Below are positions 51,702 through 61,497 of a stretch of DNA of 64,000 nucleotides, piece after piece; position 1 is the stretch's first letter; each line of letters begins with the position of its first letter. The position numbers and the translations under genes were made by a program. The stretch is from Verrucomicrobiales bacterium (GTDB lineage: Bacteria > Verrucomicrobiota > Verrucomicrobiia > Verrucomicrobiales > DEV007). Below the pieces are notes generated by a model. It worked only from the letters and a program-made list of their open reading frames with translations, did not search any database and was not told the DNA's origin. The stretch covers positions 114,143-178,142 of the forward strand of contig JANQVJ010000005.1 of assembly GCA_030730365.1 (NCBI GenBank), in the 5' to 3' direction.

Positions 51702-52583
51702 TCAAACTCCCATGGGATGCCACGCGGTCTTGAACTCGACCGTGTCGAGGATGCGGTAGGGATCGCGGGCGAGCTCGGTGTACCAGTCGGCGGGTGTGGG
51801 GAGGGCGTGCGAATGGACGCGCTTGAGGTTTTCACCGGACCCGGCCTGAAGGGTGGCAAAGGTCGCGGCATCGCCCGAGGCATCGATGATCGCATTCACG
51901 TCCATGTGTCCGGCGAGCCAGGGCGCGAGTTCGGCACGGTGCCCGGTGAGCAGGTTGACGACTCCACCGGGAAGATCGCTCGTGGTGAGGGCTTCACCGA
52001 GGGACGCGGCGGGTAGGGGAGCTGTTTCGGAAGCGAGAGCGACAACGGTGTTTCCCGAGAGGATTATCTGCGCGATGAGCGAGACGAGAGCGAGAAAGGA
52101 CGGCTTGTCCGGAGCGAACAACCCGATGACGCCGACGGGCTCGGGGAAGGTGAAGTTGAAATGCGATGAGGCGACCGGATTCACCGAGCTGAAGATCTGT
52201 GAGTATTTATCGGTCCAGCCGGCGAAATAGACGAGCCGGTCGACCGCGGCTTCGACCTCGCTTTTCGACGCCTTGAGAGACTGACCGGTGAGGTCGGCGA
52301 TCTCGCCGGCAAAGCTGTCAGCGCGTCCCTCGATGATCTCGGCGGCGCGGTAGAGAATTTGCCCTTTGAGGTAGGCGGTCGTCCCGCTCCAGCCGGCGAG
52401 GGCGCTGCGGGCGGCGACGACGGCGTCACGGAGATCTTTGCGCGAGGCGTGGCAATAGTGGGCGAGGTGCTCACCGGTGGTCGCGTGTTGTGCTGTCATG
52501 GTGCGTCCGCTCTCGGTCCGGGGAAACTTCCCGCCGATGTAGAGTTTGTAGGTTTTCAGGACCTTCAGTCGTGCCCGGGTCAT
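51702..52583 (-). CDS. Half-length aldehyde dehydrogenase-like protein, probably inactive
   Basis: The 293-residue protein covers only the N-terminal part of an ALDH (usually ~480): YKLYIGGKFPRTESGRT, VAAARSALAGWSGTTAYLKGQILYRAAEIIEGR, then EPVGVIGLFAPDKPSFLALVSLIAQIILSGNTVVALASE. The family PWNFP is replaced by APDKPSF and KPSE by ASE, so the catalytic Asn and a cofactor Lys are lost. The catalytic-cysteine domain is missing; the C-terminus VEFKTAWHPMGV is a tail seen in short ALDHs of deoxyribose clusters. It likely acts as a partner or structural subunit rather than an enzyme. Confidence 0.85.
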   Translation of the reverse strand: MTRARLKVLKTYKLYIGGKFPRTESGRTMTAQHATTGEHLAHYCHASRKDLRDAVVAARSALAGWSGTTAYLKGQILYRAAEIIEGRADSFAGEIADLTGQSLKASKSEVEAAVDRLVYFAGWTDKYSQIFSSVNPVASSHFNFTFPEPVGVIGLFAPDKPSFLALVSLIAQIILSGNTVVALASETAPLPAASLGEALTTSDLPGGVVNLLTGHRAELAPWLAGHMDVNAIIDASGDAATFATLQAGSGENLKRVHSHALPTPADWYTELARDPYRILDTVEFKTAWHPMGV

Positions 52584-52856
52584 GCTTGAATGTAGGAGGA
52601 AATACGGTTCATGAACAGCGCCGAAGCGCTTTTTTTGGTCTGCGGTGGGGGATTCATGTGAAGAGTCGATGCGTTACTACTCCCGCCGGACCTTCGTGGA
52701 ATGATCCTACAGTGAGGACGTCGAAGGATCTGCGGCTCCTTTGGCCTGACTCGATGAAGCAATTTGTGTGGCTGTCGAACTCCTCTTTGAGAGGTTTGAC
52801 CTCGATGTCGAAAAAAGAGGATGGCCAACTCACGCGGGGTGTGATTCGATTGACGG

Positions 52857-53216
52857 GTGGAAAATCCTGAACACCCCGGGGAAGAAGAACCTTCCTCGAC
52901 GGCGCCGACGGGCGTCTTACTGCATGCGGTCGCCCGCCGGAACCTGCTTTTCGGTCTGACTTTGTTGACTCTTGTCCTTGTTTTTATCGGGGCTGTCACG
53001 CTCGGAGAGACCCTTATGGGGATGCCACTGGCCTTCACCGTTTTTTGGCTGGCCTGCTTTATCCTTGTAGTCCTCATCCTACTCCTCGCGTTTTACGATC
53101 TCAGGCGGGTACGGCGCGAGCACGCGAAGCGCCTGCGCGACCTCGACAAAGAACTCGCCGCAACGGCGGCGGAGGCACGTCGGTTGATGCGGGAGATGAA
53201 AGAGCGGGGGGAGTAG
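52857..53216 (+). CDS. Small two-helix membrane protein with a charged tail
   Basis: Starting at GTG (52857), the 119-residue product has two membrane helices (about residues 28-48, LLFGLTLLTLVLVFIGAVTL, and 57-80, LAFTVFWLACFILVVLILLLAFYDL) and a charged coiled coil (RRVRREHAKRLRDLDKELAATAAEARRLMREMKERGE). No family is recognised. Such proteins may regulate a membrane complex. The downstream FAD gene converges on it. Confidence 0.72.
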   Translation: MENPEHPGEEEPSSTAPTGVLLHAVARRNLLFGLTLLTLVLVFIGAVTLGETLMGMPLAFTVFWLACFILVVLILLLAFYDLRRVRREHAKRLRDLDKELAATAAEARRLMREMKERGE

Positions 53217-53232
53217 CGGAAGATGCCGGAGT

Positions 53233-53261
53233 AAAAAAAGGGGCGGAGATCTCTCCGCCCC
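53233..53261 (-). terminator. Intrinsic terminator for the FAD oxidoreductase gene
   Basis: GGGGCGGAGA (53240-53249) and TCTCCGCCCC (53252-53261) form a 10-bp stem. The + strand A run at 53233-53239 is a U run on the - strand transcript, so it ends the FAD oxidoreductase gene. Confidence 0.88.
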
Positions 53262-53275
53262 CTCTGAGGCTAATG

Positions 53276-55573
53276 TTACTTCAGCTTGATGATCTGCACG
53301 GCGTCGATGTGGGCGCTGCCGTCGATGCCTTTGTTGGTCACGACCACCGAGCCGGGCTTGCCGGCTTCGAAGCGGAAGACGCCGAGGCCGAAGAATCCTT
53401 TGGCAAGGGGAGGCGCGATCCTCTGATTCACGTTGACGGTCACCGCGCTGTCGGCCGAGTTGACGGTCACCGGAGTCTTCGACGAGCGGTTTTCGTGGGG
53501 CTGATGAGAGATACGGACCTCGTATTCGCCGTCTTCAGGGATGGTGAATTCGAAGGTGGCCGAGGCGACGTCGTCACCTTTGGCGGCACCGATGTAGTGG
53601 TAGCCGTTTTCCACATATTTTTTGAGACCAGCCCCGTGGGTCCATTCGCCGACGAGCCTGGCTTTTTCGTCATCGATCACGATACCGTCGAGCTGGCTGA
53701 GGGTGATCCAGTCGGTTTCCTCTTCTAGGATTGCGGGCAGTGCGGGATCGACTGCAAATTCATCAGTGAGGCTGGCGCGGCGGACGTTGCCCGGGAGCTG
53801 GAGCAGCTCGATGAGGTCGCCGAGATGCTGGTAGTAGACTTCACGCGGCGTCACGTCGTGCTGGACGCAGAGAGCGGCGGCTTTGCCGACGACGACACCC
53901 ATCATGCCGCAGGTTTTCATCACTCGGACCGTCCCGAGAGCTTCGTGGGTGACGCTGATGTTGCGTCCGGCCATGAAGAGGTTTTCGATATTCCTCGAGT
54001 AAAAGCAGCGATAGGGAACCGGGTAGCCTTTTTTACGATCTACCCCTTTGCCGTGAACAGCGACAGAGATGAAGGGATTTTCGGGATACTTTTTCGAATA
54101 CTGCTCGTTGGGGTAGTGAAGATCGACGGACCAGGTGGTGAGGACGCAACCGTCGTCAAAGGGCTTTTTGGAAACGATGTCCTCTTCGCTGAGGATGACA
54201 TCTCCGAGGAGCTGTATTGTTTCGCGGGTCCCGCCAACGTATGCCATCCACGTAAGACGGGCGTTTTTATGGGCGAGCATGTCCGGGTCGGACCGTTCGT
54301 GAGCCCCTTTGTTCTTGAGTGCATTCCAAGCGCCGAATCCGGCGAGGAGGTTCCAGTCGCGGATCTCTTCGAGATCGAGGAGAGGGTGTTTATCGTAACC
54401 GCTTTCCCAGAACCACTGAGCGTGGAATTTCTGGGGATAGGGGAAATCCCCTTCTTCGAGGGGGAGCGCCCATGGAGTCTCGGGGAATGTCTGCGTGCTA
54501 TCTGCGTTTTCCCATGCCCACATGTTGGACATGCCCATGCGCCCTTTTTCAAACATCTCGTAGTCTGCGCCGGCCATTTTACCGATAGTGCCGTGCCCGG
54601 TCGTGTCGCAGAAGGTGCGTCCGGTAAAGCGTCTGATCGAGCCGGTACGGGTGTCGAAGGCGTGGACTGACTCGATTTCCGATGCGGAGGCCATCTCGAC
54701 CTTGTAAGCGTGGTGGTTGAGGAAAAGAGTGATGTTTTTCTCGGCGGTGACAATGCGGTGCTTTTTCGCGTCTTCGAACTCCTCGTAGGTGCCCGGTGAG
54801 AGTTTGGCGTCGTCTTCGAATTCCCTGATGATGTCTCCTACTGGGTAGAGGCCGGGAGGAGTGTTGCCCATGGCCCAGACGCGCACTTCGGACGAGCCGT
54901 TTCCGCCTAGGACGGGACGGTTCTGGATGAGGGCGACTTTCAGGCCCATGCGGGCGGCCGAGATCGCGCCGCAGGCTCCGGAGTATCCGCCGCCGACGAA
55001 GACGATGTCAAAGGGGCCCTCAGTCGTCGCCTCTTCGGGGATACCGAGCATCGTGCGCCGCCAGGCAGGGAGGACATCGCTGGAGTTGTCGGGGACAAAG
55101 GCGGGATCGCTCGAGAAGAGGATCGCGTCGCAGCGACCGTTGAAGCCGGTCAGGTCGACGAGGGAGACTTTGGCCTTAAGATCGCTGATCGTGACGGTGC
55201 CACCATCTTCCCAATGCCACGCGGCGCCGGTTTTGCCGAATTCGTGAGCGACGGCGCTGTCGCCGATCTTCACCTGAAATCGGCCGGGTGCGGCAGTGGC
55301 GTCGACCTCCTCCGCGAACTTCTCGACCCAGTTTTTCGTGCGGACCCAGAGGCGGTATTCGCCGGCCTTGGGGAAAGTCACTTCGGTGCTGGCGTCGGCG
55401 ACCGGGGTGCCGAGGCCATGGGCAAGGAGATAGGGCGAGCCCATTGTTTCGATGAACTGGGTATCGAGTTCCCAGCCGCCGGGGTTGGTGAACGATTCTG
55501 CCTCAAGGAGAACCTGTTCCGCATGCCCGGCGAGGGGTAGAGCGAACGCGAGGAGAGCTGCGATTTTTTTCAT
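53276..55573 (-). CDS. Secreted FAD-dependent oxidoreductase with C-terminal golvesin-like domain
   Basis: The 765-residue protein has a signal peptide (MKKIAALLAFALPLAGHAEQ), then a carbohydrate-binding-like beta region (~25-170). The FAD domain opens with IVFVGGGYSGACGAISAARMGLKVALIQNRPVLGGNGSSEVRVWAMG. Its C-terminal ~120 residues form a golvesin/xanthan-lyase-like domain (VVVTNKGIDGSAHIDAVQIIKL), related to the one in the PSD1 protein at 17008. FCDTTGHGTIGKMAGADY is the usual second flavin motif. It resembles the PVC 'FAD-dependent oxidoreductase' family, likely acting on sugar chains. Confidence 0.87.
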   Translation of the reverse strand: MKKIAALLAFALPLAGHAEQVLLEAESFTNPGGWELDTQFIETMGSPYLLAHGLGTPVADASTEVTFPKAGEYRLWVRTKNWVEKFAEEVDATAAPGRFQVKIGDSAVAHEFGKTGAAWHWEDGGTVTISDLKAKVSLVDLTGFNGRCDAILFSSDPAFVPDNSSDVLPAWRRTMLGIPEEATTEGPFDIVFVGGGYSGACGAISAARMGLKVALIQNRPVLGGNGSSEVRVWAMGNTPPGLYPVGDIIREFEDDAKLSPGTYEEFEDAKKHRIVTAEKNITLFLNHHAYKVEMASASEIESVHAFDTRTGSIRRFTGRTFCDTTGHGTIGKMAGADYEMFEKGRMGMSNMWAWENADSTQTFPETPWALPLEEGDFPYPQKFHAQWFWESGYDKHPLLDLEEIRDWNLLAGFGAWNALKNKGAHERSDPDMLAHKNARLTWMAYVGGTRETIQLLGDVILSEEDIVSKKPFDDGCVLTTWSVDLHYPNEQYSKKYPENPFISVAVHGKGVDRKKGYPVPYRCFYSRNIENLFMAGRNISVTHEALGTVRVMKTCGMMGVVVGKAAALCVQHDVTPREVYYQHLGDLIELLQLPGNVRRASLTDEFAVDPALPAILEEETDWITLSQLDGIVIDDEKARLVGEWTHGAGLKKYVENGYHYIGAAKGDDVASATFEFTIPEDGEYEVRISHQPHENRSSKTPVTVNSADSAVTVNVNQRIAPPLAKGFFGLGVFRFEAGKPGSVVVTNKGIDGSAHIDAVQIIKLK

Positions 55574-56247
55574 TGAACTACTTTGTCAGTGATCGGGAGG
55601 AAAATCCACTCTCGAGTTTCCGCGTGGATACGTGCAGAGAATGTGTGTCCAATGATGTTCGAAGCGACATCAAAGGGTGTATTGTCAGGACAATTTTATT
55701 TAGCTCGAATGATTTGATCTGTTTTTGGATACCTCATCACATTCAGATTGGTCCCATTCTCATTCGTTAAAGATGAGCCCGGCCGTCTTCGGGTGGGGAT
55801 GCTGTTTTTGGCGAAGCGAGGGCGAGACCACCGCCTGGACTTCGACGGCAGTGGAATTTGTTTGGGAGTTTCAAATACGGGGTCGTTCGTCCGATTGCCA
55901 TCGGGAGCGGCTACCCGAACCGCACCGTCGCCGCGGGCTTTCCGAGGCCGATTTTCCCCGCACGGGGACCCGTAGCTCGTAGCAACTCAGTCAGGATCTT
56001 GAGCACTGGCACCCGTTCGTCATCAACCCGTCGGGGAGCCCCTCGATCATGAATCCGGGGTCCGGCTACCCCCAAACCGGGGAATGTTTCGCTCAACACT
56101 TCTCCCGTCGCGGTGAAAGACGGCACTCCGCTGCGCGGCGCACCGGTCGACTAAGGCGGAGCCAAGCGCCGCGCGGAGAACTTGTCGATTGACGCTTTCG
56201 CCCCCTGCGTCTATCCGTTGCCCAGTTTTTCTCAGAAGGATATTTTT
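55574..56247. other. Gene-poor region with protein-like fragments
   Basis: No intact gene lies between the FAD oxidoreductase and the ROK gene. From about 55.75 kb the + strand shows short frames with protein-like words in different phases, such as FVINPSGSPSIMNPGSG and PGNVSLNTSPVAVKDGTPLRGAPVD, interrupted by stops. This looks like a decayed secreted protein gene, but no parent family can be named. Upstream of the ROK ATG at 56248, AGAAGGA at 56234-56240 is a good ribosome site. Confidence 0.4.
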
Positions 56248-57270
56248 ATGGCTGAAAACGGGAGTTACTTTGCCGGACTTGATATTGGCGGAACGACGGT
56301 GAAGACCGTGCTGGTGGACGAAGCGGGGGATCTCGCGGGAGAAATGGTCGAGGTTCGCAGTCAGGTAAAAGACGGCTATGAGGCGACTTTCGGGCAGCTC
56401 GAACTTGCGCTCGTTCAGCTCACCGCCAATATCGGTATTTCACGGGAACAGGTTTGCGGCATCGGTATGGACGTGCCCGCCCCCTCGAGCGACGGCGTCA
56501 TCTGGGCGCAGGCGAATCTCGCGCCCGATTGGGTCGGGACGAATGTCCGCGATTGTTTCTCGCAGCGCCTCGGCGGAGTTTCCGTCTACATGACCAATGA
56601 CGGAAATGCCGCCGCGCTGGGCGAGTATGCGGTGCGCAAAAAGCACCATGGTGGTCTTCTCCTTGTTGCGCCCGGCACCGGTCTGGGCGGAGGTCTTGTC
56701 CTCCCGGGCGGTCGCGCCTACGAGGGGCAGAATGGTCTCGCCCTCGAGGTGGGTCACGTCTCCGTTCCGCATCGCGAGGAGAACGGAGAGCTCCCGAAAT
56801 GCAGTTGCGGACTCACCGGATGTCTCGAGGCCTGGGTCTCTCTCATGGCGCTGCGTCGCCGCGTCGGCATCGAACTGGCAAAGACCGAAAACGCCGGGCA
56901 TCCCCTCAACGATGGATCCACGGTCGAGGAAAAGGCCTTCCGTCTCCGTGACTTCGCGAAAGCGGGGGACGAACTCGCCATTTCCATCTTCCGCCAGCAG
57001 GGCCGGATCCTCGGCTACGGACTCGCGGATCTCGTGCGGGTCTTTGACCCCGGTCTTGTCGTGATCGGCGGTGGCCTTGCGGAGACGGTAGGGTTCCGGG
57101 ACGATTACCTCGGCTGGGTCATGGAGGGGTTTGAAGAGCGCGCCTGGCCCGTGTATCTGCGCAGCCCGATCAATCCCGAAAAAGAGACGACCCAGTTTGA
57201 ATGGGCGAGTGGGGGAGACTCTTCAGCTGCTCTCGGCGTGGCTTTTTCCGCGAGGGAGATGTTCGGTTGA
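56248..57270 (+). CDS. ROK-family sugar kinase
   Basis: The ATG at 56248 (MAENGSYFAGLDIGGTTVKT), with AGAAGGA about eight bases before it, gives 340 residues. The ATP-binding GGTT near residue 13 and the zinc motif CSCGLTGCLEAW place it in the ROK family. No N-terminal winged helix is present, so it is a kinase rather than a repressor. GVVIGGGLAE-like VVIGGGLAETVG supports a hexokinase fold. Glucose or an N-acetylated hexose is the likely substrate. Confidence 0.9.
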   Translation: MAENGSYFAGLDIGGTTVKTVLVDEAGDLAGEMVEVRSQVKDGYEATFGQLELALVQLTANIGISREQVCGIGMDVPAPSSDGVIWAQANLAPDWVGTNVRDCFSQRLGGVSVYMTNDGNAAALGEYAVRKKHHGGLLLVAPGTGLGGGLVLPGGRAYEGQNGLALEVGHVSVPHREENGELPKCSCGLTGCLEAWVSLMALRRRVGIELAKTENAGHPLNDGSTVEEKAFRLRDFAKAGDELAISIFRQQGRILGYGLADLVRVFDPGLVVIGGGLAETVGFRDDYLGWVMEGFEERAWPVYLRSPINPEKETTQFEWASGGDSSAALGVAFSAREMFG

Positions 57271-57285
57271 GCCTCGTCGCGGGGC

Positions 57286-57696
57286 TCACCGGCGGTGCAC
57301 GTCGAAGTTGCTGATGCGATAAGTGCCGCCGATGTCCTGGAAATAGACGCGGGCCCAGCCACCGTTGAAATAGAGGATCATTTTGTCATCGTAGTAGGGG
57401 ATATTGCCCCGGTGCGACGTGTTCCAGTTGAGCTTGCTGATCGCTTCGGTGGTGGCATAGCGAGACGCCATATCGCGGTCGAGGCGAATGAAAGCGGTGA
57501 GAAAGCGCAGGGCGACGTCGTGTTTTGTGAGGGCCTCGACGGGAGCGGGTGAGGCGGCGTTGGCGGAGCCCGAGTTACCCGAGTTGCCCGAAGTGAGTGT
57601 CGAAGAGAGCCCGGTGGATTGATACTCTTCGCAGCTGCTGATGAGCATGACGGCAGCGGCGAGGAGAGGCAGGATCAATCGGGGGAGATTTTTCAT
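57286..57696 (-). CDS. Small lipoprotein of unknown function
   Basis: The 136-residue product has a type II signal peptide with the lipobox LISSCEEY (Cys about 22), a Ser/Gly/Asn-rich linker (SGNSGNSGSANAAS) and a C-terminal domain (LTKHDVALRFLTAFIRLDRDMASRYATTEAISKLNW...YYDDKMILYFNGGWARVYFQDIG). The folded part suggests a NTF2-like or similar small domain, not confirmed. It converges on the ROK gene with 15 bp between them and is followed on the - strand by nothing else. Confidence 0.75.
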   Translation of the reverse strand: MKNLPRLILPLLAAAVMLISSCEEYQSTGLSSTLTSGNSGNSGSANAASPAPVEALTKHDVALRFLTAFIRLDRDMASRYATTEAISKLNWNTSHRGNIPYYDDKMILYFNGGWARVYFQDIGGTYRISNFDVHRR

Positions 57697-57764
57697 CGAA
57701 GGATTCGGGTAGGACCGGGAGAAGGAAGCCTAACCGAAAGCAGTGCGGGGGTCCATCGTTCGAT

Positions 57765-58547
57765 TCACGTTTCAGCCGTTTCAAGCACCGCCTTTGTTTC
57801 GAGGGGAGGCAGGATGACTTTGCGCTTCAGCATCCAGCAGACGCCAACGAGATCGTAGACGCCGCGGATGGCGCGGTCGAAGTTTGTGTATTTCGAGGTG
57901 CCTGCCTTGCGCTCGCGGTGGTTGACGGCGATCTCGGTCATCTTCAGCCCAGCGTGGGTGAAGATCGCGGGGAGGTAGCGGTGGAGGCCGTTGAAGGGCA
58001 CGAGCAGATCGACATGGTCCCGGTGAATTGCCTTGAGCGAACAGCCCGTGTCGCTAATGCCGTCGTGGAGGAAGAGTCGTCGCACCCGATTGGCGATGCG
58101 CGAGGCGGCGCGGCGGCTCCAGGTATCCTTGCGAGAGGCGCGGCGTCCGACCGCGACATCACACTGACCGTTGCGGATGAGCTCGACGAGCTTTGCGATG
58201 TCGGCGGGATCGTTCTGCCCGTCGCCGTCGAGCATGACGAGGATGTCGCCGTTCGCAAAGTGGAGTCCGGCATAGAGGGCGCCGCTCTGGCCGCGGTTTT
58301 TCGTGAGACGCAGCGGCGTGACTCCGGGCACACTCTGCATGATCTCCCAGGTGCGATCCGAACTGCCGTCATCGACTGCGACGACCTCCGCCGCGGGCTG
58401 GCAGGCGACGATCTCCTGCAGGACGAACTCGACGCACTCCTCTTCGTTGTAAAACGGGACGACGATACTGACCTGCTTGGTCGAAGCGGGTGTCCCGCGC
58501 AGTCCGGGGAGTCGGGAGAATGGGGAGATGTAGCCGGGGGGTGTCAT
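57765..58547 (-). CDS. Family 2 glycosyltransferase (DPM1-like)
   Basis: The 260-residue cytoplasmic enzyme has the GT2 fold: [42 protein letters not shown] and [24 protein letters not shown], with DxD-like residues. There is no C-terminal membrane tail as in DPM synthase fusions, but the [28 protein letters not shown] pattern is DPM1/polyprenyl-phosphate mannosyltransferase-like. The family 39 gene upstream (24 bp) suggests a lipid-linked sugar donor plus acceptor transferase pair. Confidence 0.88.
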   Translation of the reverse strand: MTPPGYISPFSRLPGLRGTPASTKQVSIVVPFYNEEECVEFVLQEIVACQPAAEVVAVDDGSSDRTWEIMQSVPGVTPLRLTKNRGQSGALYAGLHFANGDILVMLDGDGQNDPADIAKLVELIRNGQCDVAVGRRASRKDTWSRRAASRIANRVRRLFLHDGISDTGCSLKAIHRDHVDLLVPFNGLHRYLPAIFTHAGLKMTEIAVNHRERKAGTSKYTNFDRAIRGVYDLVGVCWMLKRKVILPPLETKAVLETAET

Positions 58548-58570
58548 TCTTTAATGGCGAGGCGCTCCGC

Positions 58571-60130
58571 TCAGGGTTCTTCGGGGGATGTGCCGGAAGG
58601 CCAGGAATTGAGTTTCGTGCCCCGGAAGACGGAGAAGGCGCGCTCGTCATCGTAGCCGAACCTGACCTTGAATTCACCGACTTTCTCGACTTCGCCAAAG
58701 GCGCGGGCGAAGCGGCGCGGCAGTTCGGTGACTTGTGGAACGAGAATGATAGCGTCTTTTCCCCCGAGGCCGTCCTCGTAGGGGTCGTTCCACATTTCGT
58801 ATTGTGAGCTGATGCGGTCCTGCGACTCCCAGCGGTAGACGCGCGGTTGGTCGGGCAGGCCGAAGGCGAGGTGGCTCGTGATGTCGCGGTGCCCGAGGGC
58901 GACGAGAAAATGGTCATTCGCGCCGGGGACAGTCCTGCGGAGCTTCTCGAACTCCGTCGCGACGAGGTCGTGTCCGAGGATGCGGCGGTTGGGATCGGCG
59001 GTGTGTCCAGATTTGCCTGCTACCGCGAAAACGATGGGGGCGAGGTAGAAGTAGGCCGCGAGAGCGGTGCCGACCCCGATCGTAACCGGAAAGAGCCCCC
59101 GCCACCGCGCCGGGGGATAGGCGAACTGCACCTTGCCATTATACCACGCCGCTGTAAGGACGATCCCCGCGAGGTAAAAAACGGCAGGCCAGTTCGGTTG
59201 CATACTCTGTCGCAGAGCGAGCAGTAGCATCGCGGCGACGGGGAGCGCGCCGAAGGTGAGAAGAAAGCGCACCGGCCGATCCACTTTGCGTAGCAGGGGT
59301 AGTCCGGTGAGGCACAGGCAGAAGAGGACAAAGGCTGTCCCCGGCGAGAGGACCCCGAACTGCGTCCCGATGAAGGAGAAAAAGTCCTCGAGCCGCTCGA
59401 GGAGGGGATTGCCGCCTTTACTTTTGACCTCGAAGTGGTGACTTGTGTGCTTGAAGGTGATCCAGTCGTGCCGCGCATTCCAGACAAGCGGTGGGATAAG
59501 GGAGAGGTAGCTTCCCAGCATCGTGAGCCAGAGCGCCCCCCGCCGCAGGAAAGGGCGTGTCTCGTGATGCAGGGCGAGAAAGATCCCGGTGATGAGCGGA
59601 AAGACCATCATCATCTGCTTGCAAAGATGACCGACTGCGAGCGCGAGAAAGAGGACCGCAAGCGCCCCCGTTTTTCCCTCGCCCGAGAGGTAGCGCCACA
59701 GCATCCACAGAGCCGTCGACCAGCAGACTACGAGCGGGGCATCGATCGTGAGGAAAAAACTGAGGACCGCGTTGGCCGGCGCGGCGAGGCCGAGGAGCAC
59801 CGCGAGCCATCCGGTCCGTTCGTCGAAGAGTGCGGCCGCGAGCTTGTAGAGAATCAGGAGCGAGAGCGTCCCCAACACCGCCGCGGTCGCGCGAATCGCG
59901 AAGAGACTGCCCTGGCCGATCCAGTCGACGAATCCATAGAGCCAGGCAATGAAGGGCGGCTTGGAATAATAGCCGTAATCGAGTTGCCGGCTCCAGTCCC
60001 AGTAGTAGGCCTCATCCCCGATGGGGTTTTTGGCGAAGAGCGCGGCATAGATCAGTCGCAGCACGAGGACCACGCCGACGAGAAGGAGGGCCCGACGCTG
60101 GTAGGAGAGAGATTGGATGAATGGCAACAT
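58571..60130 (-). CDS. Family 39 glycosyltransferase (ArnT/PMT-like)
   Basis: From the ATG at 60130 (MLPFIQSLSYQRRALLLVGVVLVL) the protein has 519 residues. It is an integral membrane enzyme with at least ten helices and the GT39 feature FAKNPIGDEAYYWDWSRQLDYGYYSKPPFIAWLYGFVDWIG, where the DE dyad follows the first helix. Undecaprenyl-phosphate-linked sugars are the typical donors, with lipid A, glycolipid or protein acceptors. It probably works with the GT2 gene downstream. A longer frame to 60286 is not favoured. Confidence 0.88.
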   Translation of the reverse strand: MLPFIQSLSYQRRALLLVGVVLVLRLIYAALFAKNPIGDEAYYWDWSRQLDYGYYSKPPFIAWLYGFVDWIGQGSLFAIRATAAVLGTLSLLILYKLAAALFDERTGWLAVLLGLAAPANAVLSFFLTIDAPLVVCWSTALWMLWRYLSGEGKTGALAVLFLALAVGHLCKQMMMVFPLITGIFLALHHETRPFLRRGALWLTMLGSYLSLIPPLVWNARHDWITFKHTSHHFEVKSKGGNPLLERLEDFFSFIGTQFGVLSPGTAFVLFCLCLTGLPLLRKVDRPVRFLLTFGALPVAAMLLLALRQSMQPNWPAVFYLAGIVLTAAWYNGKVQFAYPPARWRGLFPVTIGVGTALAAYFYLAPIVFAVAGKSGHTADPNRRILGHDLVATEFEKLRRTVPGANDHFLVALGHRDITSHLAFGLPDQPRVYRWESQDRISSQYEMWNDPYEDGLGGKDAIILVPQVTELPRRFARAFGEVEKVGEFKVRFGYDDERAFSVFRGTKLNSWPSGTSPEEP

Positions 60131-60230
60131 ATCCCGAGTCGGGTCTATGCTGGCGCAGGATGGCGAGATTTCCAGCGCTTTCGCCGCCAGTCTTCGGATG
60201 ACGGGAAACGGGGCCTCTTTGAGCCGACCC

Positions 60231-61424
60231 TTAACGCATCGAGCTGATGATCTTGTCCGCTGCCGAGGAAGATCGGGCGTTAACATCGTCCCACGAGTTG
60301 TAGGTCTTGACTCCGTTGACGATCTGGGGCGCCTGACGCTGACCGGTGGAGCCTGGCTCGGGGACTATATCGAAATTGGTTTCCGATCCGGCGACAATCT
60401 CACCATCCTGAATGATGGTCTCGGCAGAGGTGAGATCGATCTCCTTCCGGGGCACCCGGATATTCGCAATGGGGGAGAGGAGGCCGCCGCCGGAGGAACC
60501 GGGCTTGACTTCCTTTTTCTCCTCTTTCTTCGATTCGTCGCGGGGGACTTCAAAAGTCGTTGTCGGTGCCGTTGTCGAAACGGTCGTGGCAGCCGCCGGG
60601 CTTGCGGCGGTGGCCGGCTTCGCAGGCGCAGGGGTGGCGCTGGTCGGGGCGGGTGCGGCGACAACAGGCTCGGCGGTCGCCACCACGGCGGGAGCTGCAG
60701 CCTCCATTACCGGGGCGGCGTCCTGCTTCTTGCGGCCCATGAAAGGGATCCAGCCGAACTTGTCTCCCCTTTCCTTTTCGACTCCGGCAAAATTGGGGGT
60801 CTCAGCTGTCTCGGTGACAGGCACTGCCGAAGTGGCGGGCGAAGCGGGAAGGGCAGGGGGCGCCGGTGCCGCAGCAGCAGGTGCCGGGGCGGCGGCAGGA
60901 GTCGCCCGCGGCGGCGCAAATCCACCTTCTGTCGGAACCGGGGCAACGACTTCGTTTTCGTCGGAGGAATCGTCACGTCGACCGAAGGCAAAAAGGCCGC
61001 CGCGCTTCCTGCCTTCGTTCGAGGCTAACTCGACCCCGTTGCTCGCGGCCAGTACGGCTGCCTGCGCCACGGGTGAGGTTGCGGTAGGTGCCCCCGGTGT
61101 TGCCACGGGAACTGCCGTTTCGACGGGACGTTCCACTTTGCGACCGTTCTGAATGACATACGAGACGGCATCAACCGGCTGCGGCTGACCCGAACGGAAA
61201 ATCTCGCTCCCGCCGGAGCCTGAGGTCGGGGCGTTGGCGGAAGAGGTGACGATCTTATTGGAAGACTCCTCCGCGAAGCCGCGATTCGGGAAGAGACCGC
61301 CTGAGATTTGTTCACTCTTCGGTGCGCCGAATCCGAAAAGACCTCCCCCGCGTTTGGCTGGTGGATCGGCCGCGTTGAGGGAGGCGGCGCTGAGAAGGGT
61401 GGCGAGGAAAAGGCGTCTCTTCAT
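60231..61424 (-). CDS. Ala/Pro/Gly-rich secreted protein of unknown function
   Basis: The 397-residue protein has a signal peptide (MKRRLFLATLLSAASLNAADPP). Glycine-rich blocks containing aromatic residues recur: RGGGLFGFGAPK, KRGGLFAFGRRDD and KFGWIPFMGRKK, set in long Ala/Pro/Thr/Val low-complexity linkers. The last ~80 residues are more ordered (PSSGGGLLSPIANIRVPRKEIDLTSAETIIQDGEIVAGSETNFDIVPEPGSTGQRQAPQIVNGVKTYNSWDDVNARSSSAADKIISSMR). No family is recognised. A cell-surface or stalk-like role is conceivable but not supported directly. Confidence 0.72.
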   Translation of the reverse strand: MKRRLFLATLLSAASLNAADPPAKRGGGLFGFGAPKSEQISGGLFPNRGFAEESSNKIVTSSANAPTSGSGGSEIFRSGQPQPVDAVSYVIQNGRKVERPVETAVPVATPGAPTATSPVAQAAVLAASNGVELASNEGRKRGGLFAFGRRDDSSDENEVVAPVPTEGGFAPPRATPAAAPAPAAAAPAPPALPASPATSAVPVTETAETPNFAGVEKERGDKFGWIPFMGRKKQDAAPVMEAAAPAVVATAEPVVAAPAPTSATPAPAKPATAASPAAATTVSTTAPTTTFEVPRDESKKEEKKEVKPGSSGGGLLSPIANIRVPRKEIDLTSAETIIQDGEIVAGSETNFDIVPEPGSTGQRQAPQIVNGVKTYNSWDDVNARSSSAADKIISSMR

Positions 61425-61497
61425 GAGCGATTATAAGAGGGATAAATCGAACTTCAAGGCTGAGTCAGACTCCTTCTTTAACGGATGAGCGCCCGAT

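Noticed and set aside
55574-56247. Intact small genes in the gap before the ROK gene
   Set aside because: All frames are short, switch phase and lack ribosome sites; recorded as a possible decayed gene only.
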